NCBI GenBank assembly: GCA_010094025.1
Contig: ML991858.1
Span: forward strand, 1 to 64,000
DNA length: 64,000 bases
Direction: 5' to 3'
Source of the DNA: Viridothelium virens
Lineage: Eukaryota > Ascomycota > Dothideomycetes > Trypetheliales > Trypetheliaceae
The notes under the pieces were generated by a model. That model was not told the DNA's origin. It saw nothing but the letters and a program-made list of their open reading frames with translations, and ran no database searches. Numbering within the stretch: the first letter of the stretch is position 1; the number at the start of each line of letters is the position of its first letter. Positions 1 to 10,358 of the stretch are shown in pieces. Made by a program: the position numbers and the translations under genes.

Positions 1-270
1 AAAAAGTAAAAAAAAATAAAAAAAGGCAAAAAAGTTTAATTAAAGGGTGTCTTAATTTATTTTATTAAGGATATCTTATAAATAGCCCGCAAGATAAAGG
101 CAAATATTAAGCATAAAAGGAAAAAATCTTAACACCAATAGGCTGCATTAAATAAAAACTTAGATTAGATGGAAGATCCATTATTTAAGATATTATTTAG
201 CGATTTTGATGAAGCGCCGGCTTCGCGCAGGCGTTGCGCACGCATTGCGCAGGTGGTTGTATGATTTTCA

Positions 271-304
271 CCGATCAAATCTAGGGTCCGATCAAATCTA
301 GGGT
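271..304. repeat. Two tandem copies of a 17-bp unit
   Basis: The unit CCGATCAAATCTAGGGT occurs twice in direct succession, next to a GC-rich patch (about 214-258) that stands out from the AT-rich DNA around it. Such short repeats sit inside the ends of some fungal DNA transposons, so this may be the end of a second element. That is inference. Confidence 0.75.
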
Positions 305-1848
305 CCAGACTCTATTATTAAGAAGTCTTAATATGTTTTTAATATCCAAGCCTAAAAGAATAGCAAATTACTTAATACAGGCTAATATAGCTTAAAAAAA
401 TAAATTATAATAATTGCTTTAATTTATATAAATGGGATGGCTTTATTACCACATATTATTTACGCCTTAAAAATAAACAATATTAAATATAACTGGATTA
501 ATAATTTTAAGCCTAAAGAGCATATAAGCTACTTTAGTAGCTTATTAAACAGCTAAATAAATAATAAAATAGGCCTTCTTTAGCTCTAGGAGCTATTTTA
601 TTAACACACGCAAAAGAAGGCTAAAAATGGATAAAATTTATGTTTATTTATTATTAATAATTATAATAGCTATTATAATATGCAGTTTATTAACCTAAGT
701 AATAAATATAGTATTATATTAGTTATATTCCTGTCCTATTTAACTTATAGGCTTTAATTATTGGATGTTAAATTCTTTTATCCACTTGTACATTATTACT
801 TAAAAAAATTGGATAAGTTTCTTAATAACTTATAACATATTAATAATTTAAGTAAATATAACTTTTTTAACCTCTTTTAGCCTGCATTTAAGTATGCAAT
901 AATCCTAAAGAATATACTTAATAAATAGGAGGCTGTAAGGCTTTAACTGTTTAATCCTAAGCGCGTGTTAGGCGTACTGCGGCAATTATTATTTTTAGAA
1001 CTAAAAAATAATTTAATAAAGCTTATACTTTAAATTCCCCTTAATTTATTTAAGCTATAATAAGCTATTATTTAAATTAAGAATTTGGTAATAAAAAAGC
1101 TCCTCCAATCTCTTAATATTACTTAAGTAAAGAATAGCCTTCTCTATGCTAAAAATAAGGGTCTTTAGCAAGCTTTAATTAAAAAAAACACTAAACAGTT
1201 AAATAAAAAGGTATTTATTAATAATAAGCTTAGTAAGGCTTAAATTTTAACCCCCATAAAGGTTTAATTATTTCATAATAAATAAAAGCGTTTAAATAAG
1301 GAAGAAGCACAGCAAAAACAGCAGAAAGCAGCTTAAAAAAAGCAGCTATAATTAAATAGGCAGATTAAAAAGCAGGAGAAGCAGCAGTAAAAGCAACAGC
1401 GCAAAAAAGCTTGAATTCAGCAACAGCAGGCTTAAACTAAAAAAGTTCAGATTTAGCAGGACTTTTTTTAGAGCGAAATAAGCAGCTCAACAGCTTCAAA
1501 ATAAATCAAAACACCATAAACAGAAGCAGACAAAAACACAGAAGGCTTCAAAACAGCCTAATTCAGAAGTTGCACCTGCAGAGGTAGAATCTCTGGTGGT
1601 TGAGGTAGTTTCTCATATTTCGCGCTCTCAGCGCGAAATTCGCCTACCACAACGGTTTATGGAGTAAATTAAATAGCGCATTCAATTTGTCTAGTTCTCT
1701 ACTATCTATCTATCTAATTATCTAGTTTATTGAGCAGTTCATTGTTGAATTATAGCCTTATGAAGCTGTGGAGATGAAACGCGTCCCACCGTGCACGGAG
1801 GTGGATCGTGCACGGAGTGGTGCGGACTTCTATAGCAGCAAAGTTAGA

Positions 1849-1897
1849 ATAACATTGTGTAGATTACCTGTTGAGAAACCCCCCTTCCGCTGTAAGG
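1849..1897 (+). repeat. Right terminal inverted repeat of the pogo-like element
   Basis: This stretch matches the right arm of the MITE at 11151-11331 with a few changes: both have TAACATTGT, then a C-run after GTTGAG, and both end in GTAAGG followed by TA. It marks the right boundary of the pogo remnant and joins the two elements into one family. Confidence 0.7.
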
Positions 1898-1899
1898 TA

Positions 1900-3480
1900 C
1901 TCTGCACTGTCTGCAGGTAGAAAAGCCCGGCGGGGCACCCGCTTTTTTTTGCTGCCCAACATCTCTAGAGTAACTGCGGGCCCCGATAGAATCGTTTAAA
2001 GAGAATAATTGAGACGCCTTCTGGTATATTCGAGCGCTCAAAGAAACGCTCGAAGCAATGCTCAGAGGAGTTCGACTTTTCTAGAAAGCTGAGACCCAAG
2101 GAAATTAATGAAGTCAATCCAAATCGATTAAATCTACCTTTTTTTAGAGAGTGCAAGGCAATGCAAATCTGTTCAAGAACCAGATTTTTTTTTGTCCGTG
2201 CACAGCCAACACCCAGGTATTATCCATGCACCTTCATTCAGGGAAGGATCAGGGCTAGGAGTTTCTGCCATGACTTCGAGCACATACAGCAGGAAGGTTC
2301 GTCCGATAGCTAGCGTAACAGAGCTCCAGATCCAGAAAGACGCAGAATCATCCATAAACCATGGAGTTGAAAGAGAAGCTGATTTGTGAATGTACGCTGG
2401 GAAGATCTGCAGACATTTTGTTTGGCTAGAGGATTTCCAAGTAGCGTCAGTTTAGCCAGCAGACTCGCCTAATTGCTACAGCTACAAGCCATCCACCAAA
2501 CCCGGTCAAGGACTGGAGGCGAAATTCCTACATCGAACGTCTGGTGGATTTGTGAGCGATTGTTTAGTGCAATTGTCAAGTGGCAAGCGGCATGGCACAG
2601 CCTATCCGCAAGCGGTCCAACGGAAGCACCCTCACATGAGAAACAATTCCATCCAAGTCTGCTCCTGCTTCCGGACCCCAGCTGGTAATGCTCTTGCTAG
2701 AAATTGAGCAGGCAGCTTGGGGAAGTCAACGTGTTGCGAGTCTTCCAAGGTGAAATCGTGAGCGGTATCTTCAAAGTCGGAAAGAGCCTTAAAACGTTCT
2801 CGACGTTCAATACGACAGGCTTGTCGATGCTACCATGATTGGTTGTAAATAGTCTGTATCCGACACAGAAAATCACATATAAATTGAAAACCTCGAATTT
2901 GGAAAGCATGAGCTGATGTGCCTTTTCCGAAGTGCTACTGCCAAGGTTCTCCAAAGGAAAGAGTCATGATCCTACGCCGCACTTGTAACGGAAATGCCTT
3001 CTCCTGCCTTGATAACATAAAGCTTTGTAGAAAGTTAAAGGCAGGTACTCGTCACGATGTAGGTCGAGGCTACTGGCTACTGCAGGTGCGGACCTTTTGC
3101 AATGAGCGCAGCTCCCTCTTGATCAGATCACCATGTCGCCGCTGCCAACATGGTCAGCCATCAGACATCGCCAAGCTGCTTCCAGCCAAGTGGTACTTTC
3201 TCGACCTAGATTGTTATGTAAATAGAATCGCCTACTCCTTCATCTTTGACTGGAGTTAGCTGGCCAAAGTTATTCACTTCTCATCAGGCAGGACTCAAGC
3301 AGCGTAGAGCTTTACGTGCTGACTTTCTGTCTTTGTGGAAGTGTATTACCTAGCCACTGCCGTCTTATGACTTATAACAAAAGCAGTGCGGGAATGTCGC
3401 TGCTATCAAAAGCTCCATGTAGGCAATGACCTCCTCTGTGTCCTGACTGCAAGTCAGTCACGCTCCAGCGATTGTTGAAC
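1900..3480. other. Intergenic, no gene recognised
   Basis: Base composition returns to normal right after the transposon end. Only short open frames (largest 113 codons, 2918-3259) occur, and none resembles a known protein or has convincing splice partners. I see nothing functional here. Confidence 0.6.
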
Positions 3481-4390
3481 ATAAAAGCCGTCCGCCGTCT
3501 GTCTCTGTTCTTCTCTCTTCTCTTCTGATACCAACTACACAACGCTTCCGCGATAATGCCCTCGACTTCATCCCATCCAGTCCGATCTCTTCCCTTGATT
3601 TCTGTCTTTGAACCTGCCAACTTTTTGACTTTTGAGTTGCTTCCCTTCTCCTTTAGTCGATGGCTACCGACGAATTCTTGTAACCAACCCACTTGATCGA
3701 GTCTCGTGTGCTTTTTTGGTCCCTACCTTGAGACCTCAGAAGATCTTGATAGCTCACCCTTGAGTTTGCTCCTCATCATCGATCTTCAAAGCAAGTCATC
3801 CATATCAATCAACACATCGTATCAAATCTGAGCGCTATAGTGCAGTGATGAAGAAACTCTTGTAGGTGATGCTCAGCCTCGGCTGACTTTGCTCAGGACC
3901 TCAGAAATTGATAGGCCCTTTTCGTGCCTCTTCCTCGTCATCGGGCTTTCAAGGCAAGTGATCCATATCAATCAACACATCGTATCAACTCTGAGCACTA
4001 TGGCGCAGTGATGAAGAAGCACTTGTAGGTGATGCTCAGCCTCGGCTGACTTTGCCCAGGACCTCAGAAATCGACAGGCCCTTTTTGTGCCTCTTCCTCG
4101 TCATCGATCTTTCAAGGCAAGTGATCCAATGACCCTGTGGTAAGTCTGAGCACTATAGTGCAGCGATGAAGACCGTCTAGGTGATGCTCAGCCTCGGCTG
4201 ACTCTTTGCCAAGACCTCAGCAATCGATAGCCCCTTTTTGAGCTGCTCACTCATCATCGATCTTTCAAGGTAAGTCATTCACACAAATATTTCCGTTCAC
4301 CTCTGAGTGTCGCGGCACGATGATAAGAGACAGTCCGTGATGCTCAGCTTCGGCCGACCTTTTGTTCCCCCTAAACACTTAGGCTTTCAG
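3480..4390 (+). ncRNA. Candidate spliced repeat-containing transcript with structured RNA units
   Basis: A CT-rich stretch (about 3500-3660), typical of fungal promoters or 5' leaders, precedes the array. Each unit reads like an exon plus an intron: 5' sites at 3791, 3954, 4117 (GCAAGT) and 4270 (GTAAGT); branch-like CTGAC; acceptors ending at 3896, 4059, 4213 and possibly 4390. The introns hold RUGAUGA-like and CUGA boxes and two hairpins. The first hairpin is GCACTA/TAGTGC in unit 3 and GTGTCG/CGGCAC in unit 4, a set of compensating changes. The second has a CTCG or TTCG loop. This fits an intron-encoded small RNA host gene. The C/D boxes are too close for a textbook snoRNA (about 42 nt), and I recognise no known family. 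A spliced coding gene is the main alternative. Confidence 0.35.
3732..4370 (+). repeat. Four-copy tandem array, 153-165 bp per unit
   Basis: Units start at 3732, 3897, 4060 and 4213, each with GACCTCAG, and are 165, 163, 153 and about 158 bp long. Each has a pyrimidine-rich first part of 57-59 nt, then GCAAGT (units 1-3) or GTAAGT (unit 4), a variable AT-rich part, CTGAG, a first hairpin, a GATGA box, and GTGATGC with a second hairpin. Units 1-3 end with CTGAC and an AG a few bases later. Divergence is moderate and spread over the unit, so the array is not a very recent amplification. Confidence 0.92.
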
Positions 4391-6903
4391 AACGAGCCTT
4401 GTCCAACAGTGCCGGACAATCGATGAGCTCGAGCTCATTTGAACCAAGTGGATGCAATTGGAGGATTGATGCAAATCTTGTTCATTTCGATTGGTTAGCT
4501 GAGGTGTTCAGGAGGCGTTCAAAGAAGCCCGGGACGTGGCTGAAGAGCCCCCTCTTTTTGATCTCTTACTGTTGCAATGTGAAAGAAAATAGCCCGGCTA
4601 GCTGCGCGCAGGGAATATGGTGGAGACGGTGGATGTGGACTTGGCGCTTTTCCATTTTCTGTTGGCCCATGGACGACAGGTGACGTCCTCATGATCCCAT
4701 TCTCGATAACATGCTCCGAAATTGTATCCTACAGGTGCTTGCGCACAAGACAAATCTCCCGGAAGCCAGTCCACAGCATATGTCTGTTTTGGCGTCCGTC
4801 GCAAGATCTTGGCGAATGACATTAAATAGTGTTTGATTCTGTTGAGTGAGACGCGAGAGACAAATGAAATTTTTGCAGGCCTTCTCTGTGGTGTCCGCTC
4901 TCATGCTGGACAGTTATTCCATGGGGCTTCAAGAAGGCGGTATTGAAAACGCGCTCAACTGGGTCTGGATCTTGCGTACTTCTTCAAGGTAAAGTTCAAC
5001 GTCCAAAGGATCAGCAATCACATCGTCTAGGTGATCTGAATACTCAACCGCATCAAAAAAGATGGCCAGGTGCCTAAGTAAAGAGTTTATGACACTGGTA
5101 AGTGGTGCAGCAGACCACTCGCACCAAGTACTCTAGCTAGTAATATTCGGACTGGTCGTTCGTTAGGATCGAGAATTGACAGCGGTGACGGTTTTTCAGA
5201 AACCGGACGTAGTTCCACTTGAAGGAGCTTTCTAGCACAATATGCAGATACCCTCCAGCCGCCGTAAGATAGGCATCTTGGAAAGTCAAGGCGTTGAGCT
5301 GAGGTTCCGAAAGCCACGCTCTAAACTCGGCTCGGTGGAGGCCAGAAGGAGGAGTGCGGTCATGGTGCGCGGTTGCCGTCACCTTGCCGGAGTGGAGCGG
5401 CAAGGTCCTCCGCCCAAACTCCGAAAACCTCGAAACCGACTCCTCCTCTTTAGGATTTCTGGTGGGAGAGAAGAGAAGCCTCTCTTTCGCAGATTCAATA
5501 GATTGGAGTTTTTGTTGAGATCATCGCCCATTCTGTGCCTCAATGAATAGCAGCTACAGGTATCGCACAAACTCTCACCATGTCCAAGGCTCTCACCATT
5601 TCCGATTTAGCTGTCGGCTGGATATGTCTGTTTAGAAGACGTCATTGACATTGCATTTGACAACCCTTCAGGTGTCGAACCCACTCGGACGAACCACTCG
5701 ACAGAACTTGGTAGATGTGCCAGTCTGCTGCAATGAACACACTTCATCGGGAAGTCCCTTGTGAACGCTAGGTCCCCCGTGCATCCCAAGTGGGTGTGGC
5801 GCAACCAAGCTACAGAGTAGCCAACATGACTGTCATGCCTGTTGATTGTCCTAACCATGGATAATGGTGACAATAGGCATTCACAGAATATCTGTGAAAG
5901 AGGTTCAAAGATATTTCCAGGCGAAGGGACGGGAGACTTACTAATTAAAGCTCAGGGGGGCTTTATCTACCCGGGAGATACCTTAGGTACCTAAGGTATG
6001 CCACAAGAGCCGCTCGTGAGCTCGAGGCAACTGATCCACGATTTTCGACTCATCAGGCCTTAGTGGCACAAGTCTGGGTCAAGAGAGAGGACAGCCCAAT
6101 GCTCGGGCAAACGGAAGTGGCTTAGGGCTTCCCTGAGATATGTGAGTCGTGTTAGCGACCACAAATTCGGGCTCCCTACTATTGTAGCGCTTCGTTGATG
6201 GAATCGACAATCACGGCGTGACATTTAACCTAATTTTCCTGAGGGTAGCAGAGATAAAGGAATACCCCATTCGATCCCTCATGGTGCATCCTTCATTGGC
6301 CGTTGCGGCGCTCGGCTTATGGGACAGGCATCTGCGTCTGAGATCCCTATGCCAGCTCAGCAAAGCTATTCCCTTAGGTACCTACGAACTCCTCATTTTA
6401 CCATGACTTCCTACGCCTGTTTAGTTCCATGCTAATTATGTAGAGATTTTATAGTTCAAATTGCTGAGACGAAGCAGAATTTCTACCTCTATCGCCCAGA
6501 AGCGAATAAGTGGTGGCGCCGTATCGCATCTTCCACTGGACTTCGAACGTACTTGTGGACCTGGCTCAGGCTTGGTCATGTTAGCGAGCGGGGCAGAAAC
6601 ACATTTGGAGTATCTTTATGGTAGATCATAGTCTTCGGCTGGATCAAAATTTTACTCAGCTCCATGATAGTCGTACCCTCCTACCTTATCAACTCTATGA
6701 CTATGTTTTGGGAGCAAGAGATCGGATGACATGGATAGACTTCGGAGAAGTTGATGCCTCGCGAAAAGTCTGTTTCTGAGGATTTGACTGAAGACTTTCG
6801 TCGATTGCCAAGACCAACCATCACCTAACCGCACATTTTTCTAAAACTAGCAGGGACTCCCTTCTCCTTCGAAGACACGAGGCGGTACTCGTACTCACAC
6901 AGC
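4391..6903. other. Intergenic, no gene recognised
   Basis: About 2.5 kb with only short, unrelated open frames (largest about 100 codons, 5242-5550). Apart from the palindrome at 5978-5999, nothing stands out. Confidence 0.6.
5978..5999. repeat. Perfect 22-bp palindrome
   Basis: The half-site ATACCTTAGGT is followed directly by its reverse complement. The core TAGGTACCTA also occurs near 6374 and 22128, so it is a recurring short motif rather than a unique site. Function unknown. Confidence 0.85.
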
Positions 6904-7551
6904 ATGGCAACCTATACAAATTCGGTGGAGACTAATCAGGGAGCTTCCACGACCGTAAGCGCGTTGGCAATCATAGATCCCAGCAGTTTTATTGATCAGT
7001 ACGTCGAGATCCAAGAGCATAGATGAGTTGTTAGACTCACCGGTTCCCGTAGATTATCTATTGACCAAGTCCTCCAAACCACCTTACCTTCGTGGCTCAC
7101 TGAGTTAGCAACTAGCAACCTGGCACTAGCGTCTAGTGAGGTGGTCGCCGAGTTCGCCAATGGAGCAACCCCTGGTTGGTTTGCGAGCCTTCCAAGCGGC
7201 GCTCAAACCTACCTCAGACCTCCGCCTGGCTCGAACAATACAGCACCAGCCATACTGGGCATAATTTTCAGAGGCATCAACTCATTCACAACCTCCTCAT
7301 CCAATACGACCGCGGCTTCTTCCTCACACATCATACCTATGCCCAGCCCCGCAACTTTTACTCCATCAGCGACCCTGACGTCGACGCCCACGTCCGGACC
7401 GACTCCGACTCAGAAAGGATCCATCGTCGGGGGAGTAGTCGGAGGCATTACCGGCCTCTTGCTGGTTCTACTAGGATGGTTCCTCTACAGGCGGCGACAG
7501 AGAGCACGGGAAACTAAAGGGCTCGAACATGGAAAGATAGGACCAGTATAA
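6904..7551 (+). CDS. Mucin-like single-pass membrane protein (Ser/Thr-rich)
   Basis: Exons 6904-6998 and 7053-7551 (intron GTACGT...CCGTAG) encode 197 residues. A PSWLTEL...GWFASLPSGAQTYL region is followed by a Ser/Thr/Pro-rich stretch of about 75 residues, then a Gly/Leu-rich membrane segment (IVGGVVGGITGLLLVLLGWF) and an RRRQRAR stop-transfer sequence. No clear signal peptide is visible at the N-terminus. The same layout is seen in the minus-strand gene at 10359-10976, so they are probably paralogs; the role is unknown, perhaps at the cell surface. The TAA at 7549-7551 may be premature: the frame stays open for 54 more codons to a TAA at 7714-7716 and reads like the acidic cytoplasmic tail of the family (for example ELEGTSRPGEL). 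Confidence 0.6.
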
Positions 7552-7716
7552 CTCGAGGAAAATTCGAGAATGGAGATGGAGGCAAGAGAGCGGATACAGG
7601 AGGCTCAAGGAAGCGAGCCGCTGGTTGAGCTCGAAGGCACTTCGAGGCCGGGAGAGCTAAACGCGGATTCGGAGATACCTGCGTACAGGATGCATGAACG
7701 AGGCGGAAGTCAGTAA

Positions 7717-9123
7717 GCACGTGAGTGCAGCTGAGACTTTAGTGGTCACCACATTTGCCCTCGTTACTAGGGATCAGAAAAGTCGTAGAAATGGAAATTT
7801 CCTCAACGGTCGCGCCGGCAGCAAGAACTCTCACTGGGCTTGGAATGATATCGCAATGATGACGCAAGGTACGGATGCCGGAGAATGACCAATGGACATG
7901 TATGCTGTCTCGATTGAAACCAAATTGAGCTTCCACTGATGTTGGGAATAATATCTCTCAACGCATCTGCGAATCGAAATGGTTAGGAATAGCGGGAGAG
8001 CGATTGTGCCAGCGAAGATGAAGTACCTAATAAAGTGTGGAAGAGGAAATCGGGGAGCGTGCGTTTGCTGCTTGACCTTGATATGGTAGACTTGACTAGA
8101 ATGTCAGTTTTGGGTCTAGAACGACCTCCAAGACCAGTTCTATGCGTGCATGCTACGAGTATCGATATTGTCCCTCGAATCTCGATGCTTGGTCTCCCAA
8201 TGAGCAGCAGGCAGGATGGGATGGGGAGAAGCTGCCGGGAATGGACTGGCCTGCTTACCTTATACGGTATGCCTGAAGGAGTTAGAGTAGGTACTTTAGG
8301 CTTGATGCGGGCTCTTCAAATTCGGCGATGCCCTTCAACTTCCGCAACCCTGAAACCAAACTCCCCGTCTGCAGCAGTCTCAATCCATGTAAGCAGAGCA
8401 TCAAGCTGGTGAACATTTGCGTTACCTCGCAGTGCTATCTAGCCTGAGGATGCAGGTACAGATTTGTCGTCAATCTTGGCAAGCCAGGTGTTGGCCCAGG
8501 ATAGTATCGTAGCAGCCCTTTGCTGATCAGACTGTGCCGCAATCCTGTCGTCGAAGTAGATCCAACCATTCCCATCTGTCCTGCCACCAGGAGCTCATTT
8601 ATATAGCATATTGATATGAGGAAAAATTACCACGTGTTTTCTACATTTCAATCCAGCCATCGCAGCACTTATCGATCGTTTTACGAGCGCCGTGGTGCCG
8701 TCAACTTCGCGAGCATTCAAACCATGTTTCCCCAGCATGATATTACATTGTATCATGACAACAGACCGATCCGTGCCGCAGCTACAAAGGATCCCCAGGA
8801 TCTCGCAGTTTGGGGCTCATCAGCGGCAGAGCAGTTTCTGTCATGTCGTCAGAGGCCACCATAGTCGTTGTCCCCGGTCTTAAATATGGTAGGTGCATCG
8901 AATTTCCTCCCGTCTGACGCAACTCCAAGCTGTAGGACAAAAGGACATTGTCGATGAAACTCGTCTCTCCTACATTGATTTTCAAGATCACTGGAAACAT
9001 TGCTGGATATCTCCGTACCGTTATGTTCGAAAATGCAGATCATACAGCATACTCTAGCAATACTTGAGAGTGAATGATTTTTCTTTGCGAATTTGCCTTT
9101 CTTGGCTTTGAAGTCTCATCCAA
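7717..9123. other. Intergenic, no gene recognised
   Basis: Contains an unsupported 125-codon frame (8035-8412, plus) and several overlapping short frames near 8616-9043. None shows a family motif or clear splice structure. Confidence 0.5.
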
Positions 9124-9515
9124 ATGGCAAGCGAAACGATAACGACTTCATCGCCGATCGACTTCAATTTTGGCACAAGCACCTCCACCTCTTGGACGAG
9201 GTACAGGACCGTGGTACCTTTTAATACGTGCGTCGAGTTTATTCAGTGCAACCTGATTCGAAATACTGCTTTGGCCATCATTACTGACATTGCGCTAGGT
9301 ATTCAGCAGATTCTGTCATTGCCAATGCGCTCCCTGGCACGCTTTGGTCTCTGGAGCTTACCAATACGGCGTCCTTTGACTCAGTAATTGCTTCTGAGGT
9401 CGTCAACCAAGGCTCCTGCACCTCAATCCGCAGCCTGCAGAACCCAGACACGTACCATCTATTGGTGGGACGGAATGGTCTTTTTCAAGGTGGATTTCCT
9501 CGAGAAGGAAGATAG
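9124..9515 (+). CDS. Small spliced hypothetical protein
   Basis: Exons 9124-9227 and 9299-9515 give 106 residues. The 71-nt intron starts GTGCGT, has a CTGAC branch point 16 nt before the acceptor, and ends CTAG. The splice keeps the frame exactly (phase 2), which supports it. The product begins with a Ser/Thr-rich stretch and continues with ALPGTLWSLELTNTASF. I recognise no domain, signal peptide or membrane span. It lies just upstream of the F-box-like gene on the same strand. Further 3' exons cannot be excluded. Confidence 0.4.
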
Positions 9516-9677
9516 TAACTCTTTCGGCCTGGAAAGGTGAAACTTAATGGGTCCTTTTTTGTGGAAGCGGCCAAAGTTATCAGTCGAGTCCTCACCATTG
9601 TAGGGATATTCTGACACAACATGCCGCTCTCCCACCATTCATCCAAATTACCTCCATCATCTCTTACAGTCCACAAC

Positions 9678-10181
9678 ATGGCGTCCTTTCTGGATCTACC
9701 AGCAGAAATTCGCAATCAAATCTATGACTTGTCCCTACTATTTGATTGCGAATACCGTATCGATGAGCGTGACTTCCGAGAGCTAGTCCCTACGGGATCT
9801 CTTCTGGCCGTTCAAAAAGATCGGACACTTCTGCGGACCTGCAGGCAAGTCCGCGCGGAAACTCTTGCTATGTATTACAGCAGAATCACCTTCTCGTTCA
9901 CCGACGGCCCCATCTCGCTTAACATGGTTAAGCGTTTCCTCGCAGCCATTGGACCAGATGCGAGGGCTAATCTATGGCAACTGAAGTTCCACGGATTTTG
10001 TAGTTGTATCGTCTGCAGAGTGTGGGGTGGCTTCAAGTGGTCTTTCACCAAGCTTGTTGTCGTCAAACCCAATCAATATGGGGGGATTCCATGGCATCTT
10101 CAAGGCGAAGCTAATGAGTTTCGGGAGGAGTGTCGACTGAAATTCTTGACTCCGCTGATGGGATGGAGTGTCAAAGCTTGA
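9678..10181 (+). CDS. F-box-like LPAEIRNQIY protein
   Basis: 167 residues from the ATG at 9678, chosen because LPAEIRNQIY then follows within the first 20 residues, as in the very large ascomycete family with an F-box-like N-terminus. An upstream in-frame ATG at 9621 would add 19 residues. TLLRTCRQVRAETLAMYY at about residues 57-74 is the second hallmark (a conserved C.Q.R.E helix). These proteins are found in expanded, fast-evolving sets in filamentous fungi, and most have no known substrate. The protein is shorter than typical members (200-350), so the C-terminus may be truncated or spliced. A ubiquitin-ligase role is inference from the motif only. Confidence 0.65.
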   Translation: MASFLDLPAEIRNQIYDLSLLFDCEYRIDERDFRELVPTGSLLAVQKDRTLLRTCRQVRAETLAMYYSRITFSFTDGPISLNMVKRFLAAIGPDARANLWQLKFHGFCSCIVCRVWGGFKWSFTKLVVVKPNQYGGIPWHLQGEANEFREECRLKFLTPLMGWSVKA

Positions 10182-10358
10182 AGAAGAGTGAGCCTGGGTC
10201 TGCGTTGTCAGGGGAAATCATTACGTTTGACCTTATCGAAAATGAACCGAAAGGGAAATACAGAAGGAAATTCATCATGTGTATATGTGCAAATCGTCTG
10301 CGCAGAGGCCGGACTTGGTCGTTCTTTGCCAAGCTTCCTTCTTCCCTCCTCTTTTGGT

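Larger units (their letters stand above)
1..1899 (+). mobile_element. RIP-eroded pogo/Fot1-like DNA transposon, 3' part
   Basis: AT-rich DNA full of stop codons still carries the end of a pogo-type DDE transposase. Read in one frame from about 680 to 1250 with TAA/TAG taken as former Gln codons, it gives patterns such as QFINLSNKYSIILV, PAFKYA, FNPKRVL and LLYAKNKGL. These resemble the DDE end and the segment that follows it in fungal pogo transposases. A Gln/Lys-rich tail follows (about 1300-1480), then SRSQREIRLPQRF at about 1625-1665, the usual C-terminal ending. A terminal repeat lies at 1849-1897 with TA at 1898-1899. The many CAA/CAG to TAA/TAG changes are what repeat-induced point mutation leaves. 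The 5' end is outside the window or unrecognisable. It is dead as a gene. Confidence 0.8.

Noticed and set aside
8035-8412. 125-codon plus-strand frame
   Set aside because: No motif or conserved pattern and no matching neighbouring exons.
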